From the NCBI GenBank assembly GCA_965247585.1, contig CBDFHC010000001.1:1-64000 (forward strand): a DNA stretch of 64,000 nucleotides. Direction: 5' to 3'. Below are positions 1 to 8,400 of this stretch, in pieces (the stretch's first letter is position 1; every line of letters begins with the position of its first letter). Origin of the DNA: CBDFHC01 sp965247585 (GTDB lineage: Bacteria; Chloroflexota; Dehalococcoidia; Lucifugimonadales; GCA-2712585). The notes under the pieces were generated by a model. The model ran no database searches, was not told the DNA's origin, and worked only from the letters and a program-made list of their open reading frames with translations. The position numbers and the translations under genes are program-made.

Positions 1-372
1 TTGGAGCGGGAGTTCACGCGAGAAGGGGAGGAGATCAGCTGGTTTGACGAGGGGAAGGAGACGCTGACGCAGCGGGTGCGGCAGCTTCTGACAGGGGTGC
101 ACTGGGCGGAGGAGCCGCTGTCCCGGGTGTGCCACATGGTGTCGAATGTGCAGGTGTTGAAGGCAACGCCGTCGGTCTCTTCGCCGGAAGAGGTGGAGGT
201 AAAGAGCCGATTCCTGGTGTATCGAAATAGGGTGGAGACGGAGACGGACACGATGGTGGGGAAGCGGGAGGACCGGCTGCGGATGGTGAACGGTGAGTGG
301 AGGATTGCGCGGCGGAAGGTGGTGCTGGACCAGAGCGTGCTGCTGGCGAAGAACCTGACATTGTTGTTTTGA
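1..372 (+). CDS. Ring-hydroxylating dioxygenase beta subunit, C-terminal part
   Basis: The open frame enters from the left edge and stops at TGA 370-372. About 123 residues are visible; the family is usually about 160-180 residues, so roughly the first third lies outside the window and the TTG at base 1 is probably not the start. The pattern W-A-E-x-P-x-S-R-x-x-H-x-V-S-N-V, then VYRNR, VGKREDRLR, G-E-W-R-I-A-R-R and the ending LDQSVLLAKNLTLLF is typical of the small (beta, SnoaL-like fold) subunit of Rieske aromatic dioxygenases of the BphE/BenB type. The beta subunit packs with the catalytic alpha subunit, which would be expected just upstream. It has no cofactor of its own. The substrate cannot be read from this subunit. 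Confidence 0.9.
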   Translation: MEREFTREGEEISWFDEGKETLTQRVRQLLTGVHWAEEPLSRVCHMVSNVQVLKATPSVSSPEEVEVKSRFLVYRNRVETETDTMVGKREDRLRMVNGEWRIARRKVVLDQSVLLAKNLTLLF

Positions 373-992
373 GTGTTGGTGGGGGCATCTCGAGAACTTG
401 TTGAGACGGTGCGCACCTCCTCTGAGTTTCCCCCCTCGATAGGGGGAGAAGAAAATTCCCGGCAGAGAGTTTGTGAACATATTGACGTGGCACAGCGGTA
501 GTGGGCTCAGGGGTTGGATGAGCTCTCCCCTCCCTACCAGATTCCTCGATCCTCACGAACGGACTCGGAATCGACCATGTTGGCGTCCAGCACCAGGAGG
601 GATGAAAAAGAGTGGCGGCTATCATCCATGGTGACCGGTATAGCTACTACAAAGGATTGCAAATCACACGCTGGTGGTTCCCACCGTCCCGCCCCGGAAG
701 GTTTAAGAAACGAATTTCTGAGGGACACCCTCAAACTCCCGGCAGAAGGGCTGCGCCCCTCTGCACTCCTCCTAGTTGGGCGCAGATAGAGTAGGGACGG
801 TGCTATTTTCATAGGAATGATATGACTTGTGTGGACGCTCGACATGCGACAAGGTGGCGATGAAAATAATGATGAAGTCAAAAATTCACAACGTCAGAGG
901 TGGAAAATCCCCTCTCGACTCTCCCTTAGGAGGCTTGTAGATAGGATGATGGGTGCTAGTTTCGGGGGAATCGTCTGTAGAGGGAGCGGCGC
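373..992. repeat. Gene-free stretch with mosaic repeat modules (B1, A, D)
   Basis: No credible gene. A B1-type palindromic module (attcctcgatcc ... ggactcggaat) lies near 540-572. A module A copy lies at about 650-772: GGTGG-TTC-CCACC, then TCTGAGGGACACCCTCAAA, then GCAGAAGGG-CTGCG-CCCCTCTGC at about 742-764. A D-type module (ttttcataggaatga) is near 807-870. Apparent open frames here run through the repeats on both strands and are rejected as genes. Confidence 0.7.
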
Positions 993-1199
993 ATGAGCGG
1001 AATGGTCAACTTGATAGAGTTGTCGCCGGGGATGAGGATACGAGTCGCCAACGGCGGGACGGCGGAGGTGGTGGAGAACCCAAAGGATGGGATGTGGGTG
1101 ATTGCGCGGTATGTGACGTCTCCGGAGGACCCAGCGCAGGTGGGACAGGAGGAGATGGTGTTCGCGCAGGACGTGGTGGGGATAGTGGAGGGCGAGTGA
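993..1199 (+). CDS. Small protein of unknown function (68 aa)
   Basis: An ATG at 993 follows the purine-rich GAGGGAGCGG, a usable ribosome site. The 68-residue product is hydrophilic, with no signal peptide or membrane segment. It has a compact hydrophobic/beta pattern (LIELSPGMRIRVANGG, AEVVENPKDGMWVIARY, MVFAQDVVGIVEGE) that could form a small beta-barrel; that is only a guess. It ends 6 bases before the next small gene, so the two are probably co-transcribed. I do not recognise a named family. Real coding is supported by the tight spacing and the compositional contrast with the repeats on either side. Confidence 0.6.
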   Translation: MSGMVNLIELSPGMRIRVANGGTAEVVENPKDGMWVIARYVTSPEDPAQVGQEEMVFAQDVVGIVEGE

Positions 1200-1205
1200 G
1201 CGGCA

Positions 1206-1403
1206 GTGCGGCCTAGCCAGGAAGAGGTGAAGGGAGCGTTCCGGGCGGGGTTCCAATCGATTGACGAGGGGGAGTCGTTTTACGTTGGGTTTGCGGCCTT
1301 GCTGGAGGGGTTGGGGTACCGGCGGCGGGAGGACGCGGCGTGCGGCTGCTCCGACGGTGGGGCGCACGGCCACCTGCCGGAGTGCCGATGGGTGAAGGGG
1401 TGA
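1206..1403 (+). CDS. Small Cys/His-containing protein of unknown function (65 aa)
   Basis: It starts at GTG 1206, six bases after the stop of the 68-residue gene, suggesting a two-gene unit. The N-terminal half looks helical (EEVKGAFRAGFQSIDEGESFYVGFAALLEGLGY). The C-terminal end holds C-G-C-S-D-G-G-A-H-G-H-L-P-E-C, a cluster of three cysteines and two histidines that could bind a metal. No family is recognised and no function is proposed. The gene is short and the start is GTG, so confidence is moderate. Confidence 0.5.
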   Translation: MRPSQEEVKGAFRAGFQSIDEGESFYVGFAALLEGLGYRRREDAACGCSDGGAHGHLPECRWVKG

Positions 1404-1613
1404 AGGAGGGAGGATCAGTTATGGCGATGGGTGTGGCCACGACAGAGGGGTTGAGAATCACAGAGGGAGGTCTGAGGGTCTGTTATCGGGGGATGCAGAG
1501 CAGGGGGAATGGGGCGGGTGATGGGCCCGCATGTTCTGAGGCGAAGGGGTATACTCCTGCGAAACACTGGGGACGGATTTGTGCGGTGGGACGGGTATAT
1601 ATAAGGAGGTGGC

Positions 1614-3329
1614 GTGTTGGCTGAATATGACCTGGTTATTCGGGGCGGGACGATTGTGGACGGTACGGGGATTCCGCGGTACAGGTCTGACGTGGCGGTG
1701 AAGGACGGCAGGGTGTCGAGGATCAGCGGGCGCATCAGTGCCGGCGGGGCTAAGGAGATTGACGCGGGCGGCTGCATTGTTGCGCCGGGGGCCGTTGACT
1801 TGCACACGCATTACGATGCCCAGCTCAACTGGGACCCGTATGCGTCGCTTTCGGGCTGGCATGGTGTGACGTCGTTGACGATTGGAGAGTGCGGGTTCGG
1901 CTTCGCGCCGACGAGGCCGGAGGACCGGGAACTGAACATGCGGATGATGAACCGCATAGAGGCGATACCGCTGGAGTCGATGCGGCTGGGGATGCGCTGG
2001 GACTGGGAGACGTTTCCGGAGTACCTGGACAGTCTGGACCGGCAGGGGTTGGGGGTGAACGTGGGGGCGCTGTTCCCGTTCTCGCCGCTACGGGGCTATG
2101 TGCTGGGGATGTTGCCGTCGCGGGAGAGGAGGTCCGTTACCGAGGCGGAGCTGAACCGGATGAAGGAGCTGTTCCACGAGGGGATGGAGGCCGGGGCGTT
2201 TGGGTTTACGCTGAACATGAACCTGGAGGACCGGCCGGACGACGGCAGCTTCCTGCCGAGCCAGGTGGCGTCGGACGAGGAGTTCCTGGGAATGGCGGAG
2301 GTGCTGGGCCGGTTCGGCGTTGGACACATTGGGCAGACGGTGGGCTTCGGGCTCACCCGGGAGCAGCGGAAAGCCCACCGTTCGCTGCTGACGCAGATGA
2401 TGGAGATAAGCGGACGCCCGCTGCACGTGGGATTCGGGCAGAACGACTTCGAGAATAATGAGGACGCGGAGTGGGTGACGTCGGCGCGGGCCGCCGGGTT
2501 GCCGGTGCTGACGCAGCAGCTATGCGTGGTCTTCGGAACGCAGTTCAAACTTTCGGAGTTTAACAGCTACGATTACATGCCCAACTGGGTGCAGCCGCTG
2601 GTGGGGACGCCGGAGGAACGGGCCGCCAAGCTGCGGGACCCGGAGACGCGGGAGGCGATGAAGCGGGACGTGGAGGAGTGGCCCAGCGCGGAGGGGAGGA
2701 CGGAGTGGGGCCGGGTGACGGTTATGGAGGTAGCGCACGAACGGAATTACCAGTACGAGGGGATGACGATAAACGAGCTGGCGGAGAAGACAGGGAAGCA
2801 CCCGGTGGACGCTTTCATAGAGCTGGCGCTGGACGAGGAGCTGGAGACGGAGTTCTCCATACCACCCAGCGAGGAGGCGGAGGTGTGGACGCGGAGGGCG
2901 CAGCAGATTTCTGACCCGTACACACACATATCGCTTTCGGACGGCGGGGCGCACACGCGGTTCACGACGCTGAGCCACTGGCCGGTGTACTGGCTGGCGC
3001 ACTGGATACGAGACATGGAGATCATGAGCCTAGAACAAGGCCACTACAAGATGAGCGCGCTGCCGGCGTGGTTTGCGGACTTTAAGGACCGGGGTACGCT
3101 GCGGGTAGGGAACTGGGCGGACATCATTGTCTACAACCTGGAGGAGCTGGGACTGGGCTACGAAAAGCCGGTGTTCGCCAACGACTTTCCCGGTGGCGAG
3201 CGGCGGCTGATTCAGAAGCCCACGGGGCTGCGGTACACGATTGTGAACGGGACGGTTACGTTCCAGGGGAACGACTGCACGGGGGCGCTGCCGGGCAAGC
3301 TGCTGCGCAGCTATGACATGGTGGGCTGA
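1614..3329 (+). CDS. N-acyl-D-amino-acid deacylase family amidohydrolase
   Basis: A 571-residue metal-dependent amidohydrolase of the D-aminoacylase type, predicted to remove acyl groups from D-amino acids or related amides in the cytoplasm. Visible features: the N-terminal beta-sandwich strand YDLVIRGGTIVDGTG, the metal-binding H64-T-H66 in VDLHTHYDAQ, the family Cys93 in GECGFGFAP (a zinc ligand in D-aminoacylases), and the late Asp443 in LSDGGAH, the usual catalytic Asp. Length fits the family (about 480-580). A strong AAGGAGGT at 1603-1610 lies 3 bases before GTG 1614 and 6 before TTG 1617, so TTG may be the true start. The next gene begins close to its end, suggesting an operon with the CocE-type hydrolase. 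Exact substrate unknown. Confidence 0.88.
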   Translation: MLAEYDLVIRGGTIVDGTGIPRYRSDVAVKDGRVSRISGRISAGGAKEIDAGGCIVAPGAVDLHTHYDAQLNWDPYASLSGWHGVTSLTIGECGFGFAPTRPEDRELNMRMMNRIEAIPLESMRLGMRWDWETFPEYLDSLDRQGLGVNVGALFPFSPLRGYVLGMLPSRERRSVTEAELNRMKELFHEGMEAGAFGFTLNMNLEDRPDDGSFLPSQVASDEEFLGMAEVLGRFGVGHIGQTVGFGLTREQRKAHRSLLTQMMEISGRPLHVGFGQNDFENNEDAEWVTSARAAGLPVLTQQLCVVFGTQFKLSEFNSYDYMPNWVQPLVGTPEERAAKLRDPETREAMKRDVEEWPSAEGRTEWGRVTVMEVAHERNYQYEGMTINELAEKTGKHPVDAFIELALDEELETEFSIPPSEEAEVWTRRAQQISDPYTHISLSDGGAHTRFTTLSHWPVYWLAHWIRDMEIMSLEQGHYKMSALPAWFADFKDRGTLRVGNWADIIVYNLEELGLGYEKPVFANDFPGGERRLIQKPTGLRYTIVNGTVTFQGNDCTGALPGKLLRSYDMVG

Positions 3330-3369
3330 CCGACCTCAGACAAAGCTGGACATAGGGAGGACGCGGAAG

Positions 3370-5070
3370 GTGGTTGCGTCAACGAACGTTTTTCTGCCGG
3401 CGGGGGTGGAGGCGCGGTACAACGTGATGATTCCTATGCGGGACGGGGTGCGCCTTTCGGCGGACATCTACTTCCCTAGCGGGCGGACCGGGCCGATACC
3501 GGCGATCCTGACCCGGACGCCCTACAACAATATGGACGAGCGGGCGGTGAACAGCGCGATCTTCTTCGCACAGCACGGCTACGCCTTTGTGTCGCAGGAC
3601 GCCCGGGGACGGTACGATTCGGAGGGAGACTTCCACCCCTGGGTGAATGAGTTCAACGACGGTCACGACACCATTGAGTGGATGGGGGAGCAGGAGTGGT
3701 GCGACGGCAACGTGGGGATGGTGGGCAGCTCTTATGTGGGCAACGTGCAATGGCAGGCGTCGGCGATGGGTAGCCGGTACCTGAAGGCGATTGTGCCCCG
3801 GGTGATTGGCAACAACCTTTACGAGTCGCCTCATTACCAGGGCGGCGCTTTCCAGTTGAACTGGTCCGCAACCTGGACGTTCCGTATGTCTGGCCGAACC
3901 TACCAGGACATAGACATGTACAACTGGGAGCAGCTCTTCAGGACGCTGCCCCTGCGGGAGCTGCCTAAAGCCGGGGGCAAGGATATCTTTTACTACCAGG
4001 AGTGGATGGACCACCCGGACTACGACGAGTACTGGAAAGCGCTGGCGATAGAGGAGCGGTACCAGGATATCCAGGTTCCGGTGCTGCAGATAGGCGGGTG
4101 GTACGACTTCTTCACGGCGGGGACGTTCCTGAACTTCGCGGGGATGCGGGAGAGGGGTGGCAGCGAGGCGGCGCGCCGGAACCAGCGGGCCGTGGTGGGG
4201 CCCTGGATCCACCGCGCCAGCACGATGACCAACGCGGGGGAGGTGGACTATGGTAAGGATTCGGTGCTGGACATTGAAGCGATTGAGCTGAGGTGGTTCG
4301 ACCACTGGCTCAAGGGTATGGACAACGGGGCGGAGCGAGACGCCCCGCTGAAAATCTTTGTGATGGGCGAGAACCGGTGGCGGGAGGAGCAGGAGTGGCC
4401 TTTGGCCCGGACGCAGTTCACTCCCTACTACTTTCATAGCGGCGGCGGCGCCAACTCGCTGCTGGGCGATGGGTCGCTTTCCACGAAGCGGCCCGGAGAC
4501 GAGCCGGCGGACAGCTACGCCTACAACCCTGAATTCCCCACCCCCACCCGCGGCGGCTGCAATTGCTGCAACCCGGAGATAGTGGACTGGGGCGCATTCG
4601 ATCAGCGGCCGGTGGAGTACCGCAACGACGTACTCGTCTACACGTCCGCGCCCCTGGAGCAGGAGCTGGAGGTGACGGGTCCGGTGGTGGCCAAGGTGTA
4701 CGCCCGGACGGACGGCCCGGACACGGACTTCACGGCCAAGCTGGTGGACGTTCACCCCGACGGCTACGCGGTGAACCTATGCGACGGCATTATCAGGGGC
4801 CGGTATAGGGAGTCGACATCCGAGCAGAAGCTGCTGGCGCCGGGGCAGGTGTACGAGTTCACGATTGACCTGTGGCCCACCAGCAACCTGTTCCGCAAGG
4901 GACACCGGATCCGGGTAGACATCGCCAGCGCCAACTTCCCGCGCTTCGACCGGAACCTGAACACCGGCGGCAAGTTTGGGGACGAGCCGGAGGGCAGGGT
5001 GGCGAACCAGGAGGTGCTCCACGACGCGGCGCACCCCTCGCACATAGTATTGCCGGTGGCGCCGCGGTGA
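3370..5070 (+). CDS. CocE/NonD family hydrolase (S15-type esterase/peptidase)
   Basis: Alpha/beta hydrolase of the cocaine-esterase/X-Pro dipeptidyl-peptidase S15 group, which cleaves ester or amide bonds. From the GTG at 3370 (566 aa) the triad is readable as Ser121 in G-S-S-Y-V-G, Asp246 in GGWYDFF and His281 in GPWIH, spaced as in cocaine esterase. The N-terminus has the usual IPMRDGVRLSADIYFP. A C-terminal jelly-roll domain (ELEVTGPVVAKVYARTDGPD ... FRKGHRIRVDIASANFPRF) is present. The frame opens at ATG 3313, overlapping the upstream gene by 17 bases, but GGGAGG at 3355-3360 lies 9 bases before GTG 3370, which I prefer. No signal peptide. Probably co-transcribed with the deacylase. Confidence 0.88.
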   Translation: MVASTNVFLPAGVEARYNVMIPMRDGVRLSADIYFPSGRTGPIPAILTRTPYNNMDERAVNSAIFFAQHGYAFVSQDARGRYDSEGDFHPWVNEFNDGHDTIEWMGEQEWCDGNVGMVGSSYVGNVQWQASAMGSRYLKAIVPRVIGNNLYESPHYQGGAFQLNWSATWTFRMSGRTYQDIDMYNWEQLFRTLPLRELPKAGGKDIFYYQEWMDHPDYDEYWKALAIEERYQDIQVPVLQIGGWYDFFTAGTFLNFAGMRERGGSEAARRNQRAVVGPWIHRASTMTNAGEVDYGKDSVLDIEAIELRWFDHWLKGMDNGAERDAPLKIFVMGENRWREEQEWPLARTQFTPYYFHSGGGANSLLGDGSLSTKRPGDEPADSYAYNPEFPTPTRGGCNCCNPEIVDWGAFDQRPVEYRNDVLVYTSAPLEQELEVTGPVVAKVYARTDGPDTDFTAKLVDVHPDGYAVNLCDGIIRGRYRESTSEQKLLAPGQVYEFTIDLWPTSNLFRKGHRIRVDIASANFPRFDRNLNTGGKFGDEPEGRVANQEVLHDAAHPSHIVLPVAPR

Positions 5071-5496
5071 ATCGGGGCTGGGTCAAGGGGCGGGGGAGGT
5101 GGCAAAGGCCGCCACGACCCGCCGCCGCCGTGGCAGATCGCTCCCCTCACGACCGGGTCCCTAAAGCGCTTATGTAAACAACGGTTCGCGGATTACGGAG
5201 AACGTGCTGAACAGGTTTTCGAGGGGTGAGGTGGTGTAGGGGCCGGGCGTGGGGCGGCGCCGCAGGACGCGGAGATGGACGCCCTGGCGTAAAGTGGCTG
5301 GGGCATTTCTTGCGTCGCGGGGGCGGCGGTGGTCCAGGGGAGAGGGCGAGTGTAATGGCTGTTTGCGCAGATTCGTGGCGATTAATGTAACTTACGGTAT
5401 GTTAGACGGGTTGACGGGGGGTATGTGGCCTCTGGTAGGCTCTTCTGAACGCCAGTTTCACCTGGCGGTTTTGTGCATTTGGTAATTGGAGGAAGC
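5071..5496. other. Gene-free leader region before the large surface-protein gene
   Basis: No convincing gene and no repeat module was found in this 426-base stretch. Close to the next gene there is a small imperfect hairpin, AACGCCAG / CTGGCGGTT (about 5449-5471), followed by a short T-run, just upstream of the ribosome site GGAGGA at 5488-5493. It could be a leader hairpin or the end of an upstream transcript. Confidence 0.35.
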
Positions 5497-8400
5497 ATGT
5501 CTGTATCTAAGGCCGGTTTGAGACGATGGCCACTACTGGTACTGACGTTTGGCCTGCTGGCGGTGCTAACGCTGGCATTGAGTGGCAGCGCCAGCGCCGG
5601 CCACAACCCCGACGATCTGATAGGTTACTGGAACTTCGATAACGATACGGCCAACGATTCCTCGGGCCATGGTAGTAATGGGACCCTCCAGGGTAACGCA
5701 ACCTTTGCTAACGGCAAATCCGGCTTAGGCCGTGCTCTGAGTCTCGACGGAGCCGGAGACTACGTCAGGGTCCCTCACTCAGCTAACGTCTTTGTTTCCA
5801 ATAGTGACAATTTCACTGTGTCATTGTGGTTCAAGGCAGCTGATAGTAGAACAGCCTTCATGGTGTTGAAGAACGCCAATCCGGGCTTGCAATGGCGGGG
5901 CACTGGGTCTCCCATGCGATTTTACGATGGTAACTACCATTCCTCCGCCAAAAGCTCGTGGAACCTCAATCAGTGGTACCACGTGGCCATGGTGGATGAT
6001 GGAAGCAGCCTTAAACTATATGTCGACGGAGTACTCAACAAGACTGACTCCAGGACGCCAAACCGATTTGGCCCCTTCGCCTTTGACATTGGTGCATGGG
6101 CGGCAGCCGGCCAATACTTCAAAGGCCTCATCGACGAGGTCAAGCTGCACAGGCGCGCCCTGTCGGCCTCCGAGCTCGCCAACCTGGCTAACCCAGCGCC
6201 TGCCTTCGAGGACGATTTTGAGGGCGGTCTGTCGAAGTGGACAGGAAAATCTTTTGGAGCTCATAGCGGGGTGATCGTCGCCGACCCCCTGCGGCCGGGA
6301 AATAATGCGGTGAAGTTTAACTCCAGGGTAGGCGCTGGAGATATGTTCGGCACTGCGCTGACCGTGCCCTCGGGCGCTGCCTATACTCTGAGTTTGGAGT
6401 ACTTGGGCACTACGAGCTCAGCTGGCGGTTTTGCGGGCTACGCTCAGACCCCAGGGGGAAACCACCGCTGGCTGGCAGGCGTCATCCCTGGGTTTGGCAA
6501 CATTGTCATACCGAACGACGGGCAATGGCATGCATGCGCCGTCACGTTCAATGCTGCATTCATTCCTATCAGAGCAATGTTGGAAGACTTCCCGTTTGTT
6601 GCTGGGCCGGCTGGGAATGCTTATTTCGACAATGTCCGACTGGCACCGACCGCTCCAGGCGATGCCACCGGCTGTACTGGCCTGGGGGGACCCCCGCCGA
6701 ACGAGGACCCCACGGTTGGGGCGAACAGCCCGTCAGTGGTATTGAACGAGGGAACCACGGCCGGCAACAGCGGCTCCTACTCTGACCCGGACGGCGATAC
6801 CGTTACCCTTAGCGCCTCCGTTGGCTCGGTCACAAAGACCGGCACCAGCAGCGGCACCTGGAGCTGGTCCAACGCCGCCCCTGACGGCCCCGACAGTTAC
6901 AATGTCACCATCACCTCTGACGACGGCAACGGCGGAACAGCCAACGTCTCCTTCAGCGTGACGGTAAACAACGTGGCGCCGACCGTTACGGTGAACGTAG
7001 GCGCGGCCAACACCGTCTACTACGTGGACTGGACCGCCGCCAACCCGGCGGCCGGCACCGCTTCCGGGGTCATCAACCTGCCGAACGGTTCCACGGTGAA
7101 CGTCACCTTTGAAGCCGTAAACCCGGACACCACCCCAAGCTTCTACTACGGGGCCCAGACCAGCGGCGGTATAAATTACTGGAGCCCTTCTGCGCCCTAC
7201 ATTAGCGCCGAGGTCCCCAACGCACCGCCCACGCCTGACATCCTCCAGCTCTCCGGAGGGAGTAGCACCATTTACCGGGTCACACTCTCCCAGCCGATCG
7301 TCGACCCCATCATGGCCATTGTCAGCCTTGGGAGCAGCCCGATCACCACCACGTACGACTTTGACTCCCCCTTCACCATCGTCAGCCAAGGCGTTGGCTA
7401 CTGGGGAGGTTGCGCCACGTGTCTGGCGCAGTTGCCCGGAGATGTACTCCGGGGGAACGAGGGCCACGGCACACTTAAGTTCCTGGGCACCTTCTCCACC
7501 TTCTCCTGGACCGTGCCGAGCCCTGAGGTCTGGCACGGCTTCACCTTCGCCATCCGGACCACGGGCCTCCTGGGCAACATCAATGTGCAGGAGGGCGAGA
7601 CCGCGACCAACTCCGGCACTTGGAGCGATCCCGGCGTGAACGACAATGTGACCCTCTCTGCCTCCGTGGGCAACGTGGTCAAAAACCCAGACGGCACATG
7701 GAACTGGGCTTATCCGACCACTGACGGCCCAGTTCAGAGCCAGACCGTCACCATTACCGCCACCGACAAGGACAACGCATCAGCCTCCGTGTCTTTCCCG
7801 CTTGTGGTGAACAACGAGGCGCCAACGGTGAACGCGGGGCCGAACGCCACCATTAACGAGGGAGATACGTTTACCCGCTCCGCTTCCCCTTGCGCTGGCG
7901 GGGTGTTCAACCCGGCCAATGGCCACTACTACAAGGCCGTGGGCGGCAGCATCAACTGGAACGCTGCCGACGCGGCGGCCCAGGCCCAGAGCTGTGCCGG
8001 GTCTCAAGGACACCTGGCCACGGTAACATCGGGGCCGGAATGGAGCTTCCTGATATCCAACCTGCCCGCAGCGTTCCCCGGCTGGGGCTACTGGCTGGGC
8101 GGATTCCAGTCCCCCGGCGGCGCTGAGCCTGCCGGCGGCTGGCAGTGGGTTACCGGTGATCCCTTTGTGTTCACCGCGTGGAGTGGAAGTGAGCCCAACA
8201 ACGCCGGTGGGGCCGAGGAGTGGATACACACTTGGTTCGGAAACACCTGGAATGACCTCTCCCTCTGCTGCGCCACGGGTTACGTAGTGGAGTTCGACGG
8301 GCCGTTCTTCCCCGCGTTTACGGACCCCGGCGCCGACACTTGGACCGGCACGGTCAACTACGGCGACGGCACGGGCGACCAGCCGCTGCCGCTGAACCCG

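Noticed and set aside
3379..4755. 458-codon frame on the minus strand inside the CocE gene
   Set aside because: A shadow frame of a GC-rich coding region; the + strand product has a complete catalytic triad.
5249..5485. 78-codon frame before the surface-protein gene
   Set aside because: Arg/Trp/Gly-rich, no ribosome site, and it overlaps the leader of the surface-protein gene.
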